The notes under the pieces: model-generated | Databases searched by the model: none | Told to the model about the DNA's origin: nothing | Seen by the model: only the letters and a program-made list of their open reading frames with translations | Shown here: positions 9,470 to 18,135 of the stretch, piece by piece | Layout: every line of letters starts with the position of its first letter | Position numbering within the stretch: the stretch's first letter is position 1 | NCBI GenBank assembly: GCA_022760475.1 | Contig: JALEFZ010000052.1 | Location: forward strand, 152,755-216,754 | Length of the DNA: 64,000 nucleotides | Origin: Bacteroidia bacterium | Lineage (GTDB): Bacteria; Bacteroidota; Bacteroidia; J057 | Reading direction: 5' to 3' | Program-made: the position numbers and the translations under genes

Positions 9470-11326
9470 TTAATCTATCACAATTTTCTGGGTCCAACTT
9501 CTGCCATCCATTCGAAGTTCAAGAAAATAAACTCCACGATTCAAGTCTCCAATATTCAAACGGGTAAGTTGTTCTCCTGGAAGAATACTTTTGCTCCAGC
9601 TTCTTACCAGTCTACCCGGTAGGTCTCTCAGATAAATTTCACTTGACTGACCAATGGAAAGCTCAGTTTTCAGATTGATAAAATCTGAGGCTGGATTTGG
9701 ATACAGGCTAAAATTACCATTCAACAATTCTTCAATATTGGTAAGGGTAAGTTGAAGGGTATCAGAACCAACTGACTTACATCCTGTGACATTATCAGTA
9801 GCAACTACAAAGAATTGCCCGGAAGTAAAGGGAGTAAAGGAAGTCCCCTGAGCCAGCTCAGTTCCTCCAATATCGAACCAACTGTAGGTATATTGACTGT
9901 TAGGGCTTCCTACAAAAATTGTATCTACGACCTTTACAATGGCAGGAGTGGCAATTTGATTTTCGATTACCACAATTTCAGAAGCTACCGAACGGCAAAA
10001 AGTAGTGGTATTAACCAACAATGCCTCGTAAGTTCCGCCTTCTTCCAATACAAAAGCTCCTCCTTTACTTGGAACCTGATTTCCATTCAAGAACCACTCT
10101 ATCGAATCACCCAAAGCAGCTATTTCCAATGTTTCGGTCACGCACCAGTCTACCTGTAGGGGACCTTGAAGGGTATCTCCCCTCACTACAAAATCAGGAG
10201 AAGCAGGTGTAGGAAAAATGCTGATGGTATCCGAACAACTTATTTCCTGCACGGGATTGTTGAAGAAGAATGTAACGGTAAGCCCGCCTGAAGTAACAGA
10301 AAGGCTATCTCTATTGCTTGGCGGAATGGCAAAACTGATATCTGCCCCTGAGCCACCAGAGTTGGTCGCACACCCATCATCTGAACCAATGTTGTCAAAG
10401 TCCCAAACTTCCATCCGGTAAGTTCCAGAGTCCAGAATAGAGGTATTGATTCCGGTAAAAATTGGCAAGTTCCCACCTCCATTTGTGATGGGAGAGCCAA
10501 AAGTATTGGCGAGGGTATCTCCATTGGGAGCGATCAGGTACCAGTACAGGTCTCCCGGATCCAGGATATCTGTACAATTCACCGCATCTATCCTTGCATT
10601 GGTGATTGAGTAACCAAGGGTATCAATAGAAGCATTGTAATCGATGTAATACTCTCCCGCTTGGGTGAGCATTTGAGAGGCGACATTTTCATCCTGGGAT
10701 GAGAAAGAAAAGCCATTATTGCTTGTGATGCTCCAATCATAGCTGAAGCCTGATTTACCATTGCTGGGAACATTATTTTGTATATCCAAAATCGCTGGTT
10801 CACAATTGCTATCGAGATTAAGGGTATAACAATCGCCAGTAAAAATACAATTGTTGACGGTCAGTGGTGCAGTAAGTATCGATCCCTGGCTAGCGACTTG
10901 TCCAAAAAGAACAAAGTCAGCCGTCAAATGGACTGTGATTGTATAAAAAGAAGGAACCTGTGTGGTCCCAAAAAGCCGAATGCAGCCAATGGTATCTACA
11001 TCCATGCTATCGCGACTTACTACATACCTACAATCGGGTCCCAGGTTGCACTCCCAGCTTATCCCATCTGGAAGTCCGGTAATGCTATCAATGATAAAGG
11101 AAATAAAAGGTACAGGTATGGTAATTCCCCCTGCAGTTTCGGTGGTATCCCTGGGAAGGATGAAGGTAACAGTAGTATCAAAAAACTGGCAGCCGGGCAC
11201 TACCAGTGAATCAGGATAAATGCCGGAACTACTTGGGACAGTCGAATCGGGTTCGCATTGTCCAAATGAAATTTGGGGCAAGAGCAAAGCCCCTAGCATA
11301 ATTAGGCTGAAAATAAAGATTCTCAT
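9470..11326 (-). CDS. Secreted T9SS type A sorting-domain protein with Ig/PKD-like modules
   Basis: A surface or secreted protein of unknown role. MRIFIFSLIMLGALLLPQISFGQ is a clear signal peptide. The central 500 residues are low in Lys and rich in Asp, Thr, Ser and Gly, with paired cysteines (DSNCEPAILD, CTDILD, CSDTISIF, CRSVASE), and read as repeated beta-sandwich domains, probably adhesive. The last 80 residues form a canonical T9SS sorting domain: LYPNPASDFINL, a GRLVRSW strand and GVYFLELRMDGRSWTQKIVI. No catalytic motif was found. It is convergent with the large dehydrogenase gene and has no obvious operon partner. T9SS export is firm on the motif; adhesion is inference. Confidence 0.85.
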   Translation of the reverse strand: MRIFIFSLIMLGALLLPQISFGQCEPDSTVPSSSGIYPDSLVVPGCQFFDTTVTFILPRDTTETAGGITIPVPFISFIIDSITGLPDGISWECNLGPDCRYVVSRDSMDVDTIGCIRLFGTTQVPSFYTITVHLTADFVLFGQVASQGSILTAPLTVNNCIFTGDCYTLNLDSNCEPAILDIQNNVPSNGKSGFSYDWSITSNNGFSFSSQDENVASQMLTQAGEYYIDYNASIDTLGYSITNARIDAVNCTDILDPGDLYWYLIAPNGDTLANTFGSPITNGGGNLPIFTGINTSILDSGTYRMEVWDFDNIGSDDGCATNSGGSGADISFAIPPSNRDSLSVTSGGLTVTFFFNNPVQEISCSDTISIFPTPASPDFVVRGDTLQGPLQVDWCVTETLEIAALGDSIEWFLNGNQVPSKGGAFVLEEGGTYEALLVNTTTFCRSVASEIVVIENQIATPAIVKVVDTIFVGSPNSQYTYSWFDIGGTELAQGTSFTPFTSGQFFVVATDNVTGCKSVGSDTLQLTLTNIEELLNGNFSLYPNPASDFINLKTELSIGQSSEIYLRDLPGRLVRSWSKSILPGEQLTRLNIGDLNRGVYFLELRMDGRSWTQKIVID

Positions 11327-11483
11327 ATGAATTGTTCTTTGGGTTCGGCCTCCTGCAATGTTTTGTGTCGAGTAATAATAAGGCCTGCATAAGCAATTTA
11401 AAGATTTTTGCTTCGAAAGTCTGAAGTCTTAACGAGCTTAATTGAATTTCAGTATTTGTAAAAATGAGGGGGCGCCGAACAAA

Positions 11484-12515
11484 CTAGCCTCTTTTCAAGG
11501 CCTCGACCAGTTGCTTTGCAAAAGCAGGCCCTTCATAAATGAAGCCTGTATATACCTGGATCAGATCAGCACCTGCCTTCATTCTTTGTTTCGCATCCTC
11601 TCCATTCATGATTCCCCCTACTCCAATCAAAGGAAAGTCATCCCCAAGTGCCGATCTAAGATAAGAAACCACCTCGGTAGCCCTCTCCGTCAGCGGTTTT
11701 CCGCTTAGTCCTCCATTTCCCATTGCACTGACTTCCTCTCCATGAGTAGTCAGCCCACTCCTTGAAATGGTGGTATTGGTGGCTATCAAGCCTGACAATT
11801 TAGTATCCTGAGAGACTTCAACCACATCGTCCAGTTGCTCATTCTCAAGATCAGGAGCAATCTTTAGCAACAGTGGCTTGGGTTTCGACTTGGAATGGTT
11901 GATCTCCTGAAGTTCATTCAGGATTTTAGTCAGAGGTTCCTTTTCCTGAAGGGAACGAAGACCAGGGGTATTGGGTGAACTGACATTCACTACGAAATAA
12001 TCTACATAGTCAAACAGCCTTGAAAAGCATATTTTATAATCTTCTACCGCTTCTTCATTTGGGGTTACTTTATTCTTTCCAATGTTTGCCCCTACAATTA
12101 GATCCCCCTTATTCATTTTTTGCAAACGCCTTTCCAAAGCATCAACTCCCTGGTTGTTAAAGCCCATGCGATTGATTACAGCTTTGTCCTTGGGAAGGCG
12201 AAACAACCTGGGTTTAGGATTTCCCTCCTGGGGCTTGGGCGTGACCGTGCCAAGTTCTACAAAACCAAAACCCAGGTATTTCCAATTTTCTGCCAGGATT
12301 GCGTCCTTATCAAAGCCAGCCGCTAAACCTACAGGATTTTTGAACTTTAAGCCGAATAACTCCTTTTCCAAACCTTGGGGTGCCTGAAACATGGCATTAA
12401 GAATAGCTCCACCGCCTGGAAGCATGAGGTAATTCTTCAAACTTGAAAAGGAAAAATGGTGTGCGTCTTCTGCACTTAGGTTAAATAAAAGGGGACGAAG
12501 GAACTGCTTGTACAT
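11484..12515 (-). CDS. pyrD: Dihydroorotate dehydrogenase (quinone), class 2
   Basis: It oxidises dihydroorotate to orotate, the fourth step of de novo pyrimidine synthesis, passing electrons through FMN to the membrane quinone pool. The start at 12515 (MYKQFLRPLLFNL) matches the usual class 2 N-terminus; an in-frame ATG six codons upstream is less likely. Family motifs are present in order: NPVGLAAGFDKD, GTVTPKPQEGNPKPRLFRL, INRMGFNN, GANIGKNK, NVSSPNTPGLRSLQ with the class 2 catalytic serine, KIAPDL, IATNTT, GGLSGKPL, IGVGGI and YTGFIYEGP. The N-terminal amphipathic region typical of quinone-dependent enzymes is present. Length, about 343 residues, is normal. It is a single gene, not in a pyr operon here. 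Confidence 0.97.
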   Translation of the reverse strand: MYKQFLRPLLFNLSAEDAHHFSFSSLKNYLMLPGGGAILNAMFQAPQGLEKELFGLKFKNPVGLAAGFDKDAILAENWKYLGFGFVELGTVTPKPQEGNPKPRLFRLPKDKAVINRMGFNNQGVDALERRLQKMNKGDLIVGANIGKNKVTPNEEAVEDYKICFSRLFDYVDYFVVNVSSPNTPGLRSLQEKEPLTKILNELQEINHSKSKPKPLLLKIAPDLENEQLDDVVEVSQDTKLSGLIATNTTISRSGLTTHGEEVSAMGNGGLSGKPLTERATEVVSYLRSALGDDFPLIGVGGIMNGEDAKQRMKAGADLIQVYTGFIYEGPAFAKQLVEALKRG

Positions 12516-12668
12516 AGCAAAGATTTCTTGCAAAGTTACACAGCAGCAATCAAATATTCTTCCTTATTCCTAAAAAGAAGGCTCCCTTAGCCACAAAAAC
12601 CCTCCAAACCAGGTTACCTCCACTCCTGAATTACGACAGTATCAACAAACACTCAAAACTTAAATTTT

Positions 12669-13148
12669 ATGATAAAATCAATCCGAATTTCGAGCAGTAT
12701 CCTTGCGCTCGCTTTTCTACTAAGTAGTTGCGTGACAGCTTATCAGGCAAGTGGTTTTACGGGAGGATATGAGCAAATGAGGCTCAATGACAACACCTAT
12801 AATGTAAGTTTTCACGGCAATGGATTCACAACAGAATCCCTGACATCGGTATTCATTCTAAGGAGGTGCGCAGAACTTACCTTAGAAAATGGAAGGCGAT
12901 ATTTTGAACTTTTGAATAGCAATACCAACTCAACTGTTGGTGGATTTGATGGAAACATTTATAGTTACCCTTCGAGCAAAGCAACAATCAGAGTTCTTGA
13001 AAGCAAACATGATGCTGGCGTGGTACTGGACGCAGTTTTTATCATGGAAGAAACCGCTAAGGCAGCAAAGGGAAATATTTCACCCAAAGCCTCAGCAGCC
13101 CTACAGCAAATCAAAAAACTTGAATACCAGGCAGAAATCGGGAATTAA
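12669..13148 (+). CDS. CC0125/CC1285-like lipoprotein, first of a tandem pair
   Basis: A small outer-membrane or periplasmic lipoprotein. The N-terminus has a hydrophobic signal and the lipobox LLSSC, with the lipidated cysteine at about residue 21. The mature part begins with YQASGFTGGYEQMRLNDNTYNVSFHGNGF and continues with RRCAELTLENGRRYFEL. This pattern of a Gly-Gly-Tyr turn, a conserved strand and RxAELTLxxG is seen in CC0125/CC1285-type lipoproteins. The function is unknown. The next gene, 31 bases downstream on the same strand, is a clear paralogue with the same motifs in the same order, so the two are probably co-transcribed and arose by local duplication. Confidence 0.8.
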   Translation: MIKSIRISSSILALAFLLSSCVTAYQASGFTGGYEQMRLNDNTYNVSFHGNGFTTESLTSVFILRRCAELTLENGRRYFELLNSNTNSTVGGFDGNIYSYPSSKATIRVLESKHDAGVVLDAVFIMEETAKAAKGNISPKASAALQQIKKLEYQAEIGN

Positions 13149-13179
13149 CCCTTTTTGCTAAATCAAACACATCAGAATC

Positions 13180-13656
13180 ATGAATAAGAAACTACTAATC
13201 TTCGGCATGAGCCTGTGGATAGCCACATTTATGAGCAGTTGCATCACGACCTCCTATCGCTCATATGGACTTACAGGAGGGTACAAAGAAATTAAAGAAA
13301 GTGAAGGAGTATACCGCGTACGCTTCGATGGCAATGTCTACACTTCTGATAAGGCCGTTTCACAATTCTTAATTCGCCGTTGTGCTGAAATCACCCTGGA
13401 AAACGGGAAAAGATATTTTGATCTACTTTCATTCGAAATGGACGAATTGGATGGTGTATTTGTAGGCATGGGAACTCCTTTTGGAAAAGCCAAGTTTAAG
13501 GTACTTGAAAGTATGCAAGAAGGTAAAAAAGTAAAGGATGCAGTCAAAGTCATGGAGGAAACTTCGGCCGAAGCTGACGGGAAGATGACAGCAAAAGCTG
13601 CTGAAACCTTAAAAATGCTGGAAGGAGGAGATTCCCAGATGGAATCTCATTATTAA
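13180..13656 (+). CDS. CC0125/CC1285-like lipoprotein, second of a tandem pair
   Basis: Paralogue of the preceding gene: signal peptide, lipobox FMSSC, then SYRSYGLTGGYKEIKESEGVYRVRFDGNVY, RRCAEITLENGKRYFDLL and KVMEETSAEADGKMTAKA. Both proteins end with a helix carrying MEET followed by Ala/Lys-rich residues. It differs mainly in surface positions and in the loop before the KxxVLES strand. A strong intrinsic terminator 76 bases downstream ends the two-gene unit. The function is unknown; an envelope location is inferred from the lipobox. Confidence 0.8.
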   Translation: MNKKLLIFGMSLWIATFMSSCITTSYRSYGLTGGYKEIKESEGVYRVRFDGNVYTSDKAVSQFLIRRCAEITLENGKRYFDLLSFEMDELDGVFVGMGTPFGKAKFKVLESMQEGKKVKDAVKVMEETSAEADGKMTAKAAETLKMLEGGDSQMESHY

Positions 13657-13732
13657 AATGTATGCTTTGAACTGAGTTAGAGCCATTATCCCGAACATTT
13701 ATTTTGACGGGCAAGCTCGAAGTACTAATTTT

Positions 13733-13773
13733 GGTCGGAATACAGATAGGTGTCTGTATTTCGACCTTTTTTT
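13733..13773 (+). terminator. Intrinsic terminator after the lipoprotein pair
   Basis: A 14-bp stem (GGTCGGAATACAGA / TCTGTATTTCGACC, one G-T pair) with a 6-base loop is followed by seven T residues. It separates the lipoprotein pair from nuoN, so nuoN needs its own promoter. Confidence 0.9.
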
Positions 13774-13793
13774 AGGAACATAACACATTCTGG

Positions 13794-15305
13794 ATGGAAT
13801 CCTTCAGCTTGGAAACCCTGAGTGCCTCTTCTGCTCAGGTCCTGCCCATGCTAGTGCTACTGGGTACAGGCTTACTTCTCATGATGCTTGACGCTTTCAA
13901 CGTCAGGAAGCCTTTGCCTTGGGTCGCAGCTCTAGGACTGCTCGCCTCAGGTGCGATGGCATATTTTGGTGGAAGTTCTTCCTCCAGCATTGCATTCTTC
14001 GGAATGATGGAGACGGGGGGTATAGCACCCTTGGTTCATCTATTCTTCTGCATAGCTGCTCTGTTCACCTTGTTTTTCCTTCAGGATTACCTTGGCAGAC
14101 AGGATAAAAACATCCCTGATGTATATGCCCTTCTTGTATTTGCTGTATTGGGAATGATCCTCTTTGCCAATGCCAATGACTTGATCATGACCTTTATTGG
14201 GCTGGAGACCATGTCTATTTGTCTCTACATCTTTGCAGCCCTTTACAAAACTGAATTACGCTCCAACGAATCTGGACTAAAATATTTCCTTCTGGGTGCC
14301 TTTGCATCTGCCTTCATGCTCTTTGGTATTTCACTAATTTACGGGATCACAGGCTACACCAATTTCAGCATGCTCGCTCAAACAGAAGTATTGGAAAAAC
14401 TGATTGCAGCAGGGCCACTGTTTTATGTAGCTAGTGGGCTGGTATTGGTTGGCTTTCTTTTCAAGGTTGCTGCCTTTCCTTTCCACAACTGGACGCCGGA
14501 TGTGTACACAGGAACGCCTACTCCCTTGGCTGGCTTCATGGCCACAGCAGGTAAATTAGCCGCTTTTGTAGCATTAGGGGTATTCTTACAGAAACTCGAT
14601 ATCAGCAAGGCTGACAAGATCATACAAATGATTGCATTGGCTTCATTGTTTACCATGATCTACGGCAATATAGTAGCTGCCAGACAAAGCAATATCAAAA
14701 GGATGCTTGCATACTCAAGTGTTGCACACTCAGGTTACCTGTTGCTGGGATTGACTGCACCAGATATTGGATTCCAGGCAGTGGTCTTCTACATGCTGAT
14801 TTACACCTTGATGAATATTGGCGCTTTCGGTATGGTAGGTATGGCTGAATACAAATTCGAAGACACCGAAATGGAAAGCTGGAAAGGACTAGGCAAATCC
14901 CATCCATGGTTTGCAGGTGGTATGGCACTATTCCTCTTCTCTTTGGCAGGTATTCCGCCCTTGGCTGGCTTCATGAGCAAATACCAAGTATTTACATCTG
15001 TTATCCAGGGATCAGTACTGGAAAGCAGCGCAGTATTCTTGACTACCGTTGCGATTTTAACCTCTGTTGTAGGTGCTTATTATTACATCAGACTGATCGT
15101 CATGATGTTCTTCCAGGATAGATCAGAAGAAAGCAACAAGCTAAGGCTGAATTTCAACCAACTTGCTACGGCAGGTGTAATCATCCTTGCCCTTCTGATT
15201 GTCATACTTGGCGTCTTTCCTTCACTGGTGCTATCACCCATCGACCAGGCATTTGCCGGTTCAACTGAAGGTATTGAATCTACTGTAACTGCTCTTTCGA
15301 AGTGA
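13794..15305 (+). CDS. nuoN: NADH-quinone oxidoreductase subunit N
   Basis: An antiporter-like membrane subunit of respiratory complex I, thought to form one of the proton pathways. The protein has about 14 hydrophobic segments and the ND2/NuoN landmarks: LETMSICLYIFAA, a KYFLLGAFASAFMLFGISLIYG block, the charged helix region VAAFPFHNWTPDVYTGTP, KRMLAYSSVAHSGYLLLG and FLFSLAGIPPLAGFMSKY. The length of 503 residues is normal. Upstream is a terminated lipoprotein pair and downstream an oppositely oriented glycosyltransferase, so the gene is isolated from the rest of a nuo operon, at least on this side. The remaining subunits must be encoded elsewhere. Confidence 0.95.
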   Translation: MESFSLETLSASSAQVLPMLVLLGTGLLLMMLDAFNVRKPLPWVAALGLLASGAMAYFGGSSSSSIAFFGMMETGGIAPLVHLFFCIAALFTLFFLQDYLGRQDKNIPDVYALLVFAVLGMILFANANDLIMTFIGLETMSICLYIFAALYKTELRSNESGLKYFLLGAFASAFMLFGISLIYGITGYTNFSMLAQTEVLEKLIAAGPLFYVASGLVLVGFLFKVAAFPFHNWTPDVYTGTPTPLAGFMATAGKLAAFVALGVFLQKLDISKADKIIQMIALASLFTMIYGNIVAARQSNIKRMLAYSSVAHSGYLLLGLTAPDIGFQAVVFYMLIYTLMNIGAFGMVGMAEYKFEDTEMESWKGLGKSHPWFAGGMALFLFSLAGIPPLAGFMSKYQVFTSVIQGSVLESSAVFLTTVAILTSVVGAYYYIRLIVMMFFQDRSEESNKLRLNFNQLATAGVIILALLIVILGVFPSLVLSPIDQAFAGSTEGIESTVTALSK

Positions 15306-15330
15306 GGAAGCAAGCAGAGATATAAAAATT

Positions 15331-15373
15331 GCCCGACGGAATCGAGTCATCATTCCCTCGGGCATTTTCTTTT
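15331..15373. terminator. Terminator between nuoN and glycosyltransferase
   Basis: A 12-bp stem with one mismatch (GCCCGACGGAAT / ATTCCCTCGGGC) is followed on the plus strand by TTTTCTTTTCT. It ends nuoN and may also act for the convergent gene. Confidence 0.8.
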
Positions 15374-15388
15374 CTGGTAAACTTGATT

Positions 15389-16606
15389 TTATTTTTGAAT
15401 AGCAGGCATTTTTTCCTTGATCAACTCCTGCATTTGTTTAGCTAATAATTGCCTGTCATACTGCATCCTGATCAGACGCTTGCCATTGCCACCCATACGA
15501 AGTCGAATAGTGGGATTCTTTGTCAGGAAAATCAGATTCCGAGCCAAGGCCTCCACATCTCCTAATTTGCTGCTCATTCCGCAATTGTATTCGCGCAGTA
15601 TCTTTGCTTGCCAGCCTTCATAATTGATGACTACAGGCAAGCCAAAAGCCATGTAATCAAAAAATTTGGCCGATCCATTTGCCTGAAGAGACCTGATTGC
15701 CTTAAAGCAAACAATACCTATGTCCGCTTCTTCCCAATATCGCTTGAGTTCGTACTTACTGACTTTCTCATGGAAATATACTTTCTCAAGGCCTAACTCT
15801 CTGGCTTTTCCTTTGACGCGTTCTTCATCGTTCCCTTCACCTACTACATTTAGTTCAATATCTACCGTAGGATCGTTCTCTATGATTGCCATGGCCTGCA
15901 TCAACTGCTCAAGGTCATTGGCTAGGCCTATGGTCCCTGCATAAAGAAGCCTCACAGTTCCCTTGGGATGACTAAAGGTACTTGGACGCTTATGATTCAC
16001 TACCTGGACTCCATTGGGAATAGGAGTAATCCTTTCCCCTTCTACCCCCTTCCTGATGATCTGAACCTTCATATCAGAAGAAAAAGGAAAGATATGGGTA
16101 CTGTGATCATAAATTTTTCGAGTTCTTCGATGCAACCACTTGATCAGGCTCTGATTTTTGATAATGCCCATATCAATCGGAATATCGGGCCATACATCGC
16201 TTACTTCCAGGAAAAATGGTGCGTCCAGCCGCTGACTTATTTTCCTACCAAGTTCTGCCACCGAAAGAGGGGCTGTGTAGGCCAAAACCGCATCCACTTT
16301 TTTCAAATCCCTCAATACCCTGAATGCATTCAAGTAGAAGCTAATAAACGCTCGTAAACGCTTTGAAAATGGCATCAAATGAGAGTAATCGATATCCAAT
16401 ACATAGATATCAAGCCCTTTGTATGTCCACTTGTAGGGAAATCTTTTGGGATGAGGATAGTCGGGATGCTGTTTGAGATAAGCGGAACTACTGATAATGC
16501 TGATGTCCCAGCCTGTCTCCCACCATTGGTGTGCAAACTCCCAGCTCCGAGAGTTTCCAGCAGTTTCAGGCAAGGTCAGTAATTGCTGTAGGTATAAGAG
16601 GTGCAT
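15389..16606 (-). CDS. Glycosyltransferase family 4 (WbuB-like)
   Basis: A GT-B fold glycosyltransferase probably acting in surface polysaccharide or lipid-linked oligosaccharide synthesis on the cytoplasmic face of the membrane. The start at 16606 (MHLLYLQQLL) gives the usual first Rossmann strand; a reading from 16624 adds six residues. The N-terminal half has PETAGNSRSWEFAHQWWETGW, typical of WbuB/FnlC-type enzymes (a Pro/Ser-rich loop and a helix with WE). The C-terminal half has LLYAGTIGLANDLEQLMQAM, LNVVGEG, the donor-site region with GSAKFFDYMAFGLPVV, and the final FLTKNPTIRLRMGGNG. The next upstream gene is a WecA-like phosphotransferase, supporting a role in undecaprenyl-linked glycan assembly. 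A terminator hairpin overlaps its promoter side, so the two may be transcribed separately. Confidence 0.88.
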   Translation of the reverse strand: MHLLYLQQLLTLPETAGNSRSWEFAHQWWETGWDISIISSSAYLKQHPDYPHPKRFPYKWTYKGLDIYVLDIDYSHLMPFSKRLRAFISFYLNAFRVLRDLKKVDAVLAYTAPLSVAELGRKISQRLDAPFFLEVSDVWPDIPIDMGIIKNQSLIKWLHRRTRKIYDHSTHIFPFSSDMKVQIIRKGVEGERITPIPNGVQVVNHKRPSTFSHPKGTVRLLYAGTIGLANDLEQLMQAMAIIENDPTVDIELNVVGEGNDEERVKGKARELGLEKVYFHEKVSKYELKRYWEEADIGIVCFKAIRSLQANGSAKFFDYMAFGLPVVINYEGWQAKILREYNCGMSSKLGDVEALARNLIFLTKNPTIRLRMGGNGKRLIRMQYDRQLLAKQMQELIKEKMPAIQK

Positions 16607-16623
16607 ACCAAAAATCAAAAGCA

Positions 16624-16648
16624 AAACCCGGCTGTTTGGACCGGGTTT
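16624..16648 (-). terminator. Terminator hairpin after the WecA-like gene
   Basis: An 8-bp stem (AAACCCGG / CCGGGTTT) with a 9-base loop is followed on the minus strand by TTTTGCTTTTGATTTTT. It lies between the WecA-like gene and the glycosyltransferase start, implying separate or attenuated transcription. Confidence 0.75.
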
Positions 16649-16692
16649 GGGTTGTTATACTTTATTAACGAAAACAGGGCTATCAATTATTG

Positions 16693-17865
16693 TTAGCGAG
16701 TTCCATTTTCGATAACCAATTCTTTCTCTTCCACAGCCTCTTTTCTTTCCAATTTTGCAGCTTCTCTGGCAGCGAGAAGTTCCTTCATTCTAAGGATTCT
16801 CATTCCTTTCATATACAAATAAGTAAAAAGGCCGAAAAGCAATATTGGATAGAGGGCAAACAATACAGAGTAAAAGCTCTTCCACTCTGGGGTGAGTTTG
16901 AAGGCAAAAAAGCCCAAAGATCCAGAAATCACTGATACAATCCCCAAAGTAACCGGAACCATATTCTCAGGAATACCTATCCTTGCAAGGTTGTGCGTCA
17001 GATGATCCTTACCTCCTGTGAATGGAGATATGCCCCTACTCAACCTTGAAAAGGTAACGAAGGTAGTATCCATGATCGGAACGATAAATACCAGTACTGG
17101 AATCAACAACATCCTGGCATAAGAAATATTATCTGGAGAAGGATAAAGGTTCCAAAAATACTCGATCCCGAAGAATGCCAGGGTAAGTCCAATAAACATA
17201 CTCCCGGTATCTCCCATATAGATTTTTGCAGGTCTCCAGTTCCAGAAAAGGAATCCAATGAACCCACCTACAATTATTGTCAGAACAGAGAACATTGGGC
17301 TGAGGCTCTGTCTGGAAATGACCATTACCATTGTGATCATTACAATTGTGCTTGCAATGGTCGCTGTAACTGCGTCCATGTTGTCCAGCATGTTCAAGCT
17401 ATTCATCAATCCTACCACCCAAAAGATGGTCAGCATGTAATCAAGCCAAACGCCATACTCGGACATGTAGGAGAAATAATTGATATGAATACCGAAACCG
17501 ATCAGAATAAGGGCACAAACAACTTGCCCTCCAAATTTGGCTCCAGGGTGCGTTCCATATGCGTCATCCGCAAATCCAATCAGAAATGCCAAAGTAGCAG
17601 AGAGAAACAAGGCCAGGTAGGCTGAACTTGTATGCCCTTCTGAAATCATCGAAGGTTCAATGATCAAAAGGATAAGGCTACCAAGTAGAAAACTGATGTA
17701 AAAAGAAATCCCCCCCGTTGTTGGTTTCGATGTGCTTCCCCATCTGACTCTAGATTGCTGATTTTGACGGCTTTCAACACCAAAGTTATTGGAAAACTTC
17801 AGCAAAATTTTGTTCAGGATGTAGGAAAAGGCTGTAATACCTAATAGCAGTAACAAGCTTTTCAT
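16693..17865 (-). CDS. MraY/WecA family undecaprenyl-phosphate sugar-1-phosphate transferase
   Basis: A polyprenyl-phosphate N-acetylhexosamine-1-phosphate transferase that would start a lipid-linked glycan by moving a sugar-1-phosphate from a UDP-sugar to undecaprenyl phosphate. The ATG at 17865 (MKSLLLLLGITAF) starts directly with the first membrane helix; an upstream ATG adds 12 residues. About ten membrane segments are visible. Family motifs: SKPTTGGISFY, the Asp pair in GFADDAYGTHPGAKFGGQ, NSLNMLDNMDAV, MGDTGSMFIG and, near the end, PFTGGKDHLTHNLARIG, the HxxH-like loop of WecA/TagO. The sequence resembles the WecA/TagO branch more than MraY, and no peptidoglycan genes are adjacent. Together with the following glycosyltransferase it suggests O-antigen-like or exopolysaccharide synthesis. 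Confidence 0.9.
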   Translation of the reverse strand: MKSLLLLLGITAFSYILNKILLKFSNNFGVESRQNQQSRVRWGSTSKPTTGGISFYISFLLGSLILLIIEPSMISEGHTSSAYLALFLSATLAFLIGFADDAYGTHPGAKFGGQVVCALILIGFGIHINYFSYMSEYGVWLDYMLTIFWVVGLMNSLNMLDNMDAVTATIASTIVMITMVMVISRQSLSPMFSVLTIIVGGFIGFLFWNWRPAKIYMGDTGSMFIGLTLAFFGIEYFWNLYPSPDNISYARMLLIPVLVFIVPIMDTTFVTFSRLSRGISPFTGGKDHLTHNLARIGIPENMVPVTLGIVSVISGSLGFFAFKLTPEWKSFYSVLFALYPILLFGLFTYLYMKGMRILRMKELLAAREAAKLERKEAVEEKELVIENGTR

Positions 17866-18135
17866 GATGCAGGATTTTGGTGTGAACATACAAACTATCA
17901 AGCAAAGCTTAGGGGTCGCTTTTGTTAATAAATTGTAAGATTTACACCGGCTTTGTTAAAAAAATAAAAAAATTGTTGGGTGTGAATGTAGAAAATTTAA
18001 AGAACAACTATTTCCTAATGTTGATATTTTCAAAATAAAGCATTTTTTGCGACATAGAACAAACGCTAAAAATACATCTGAGTTGACTTATTATCAGGCT
18101 TCTCTTCTTTTTTGCCTTTTTCTGTTTCCTTTTTT

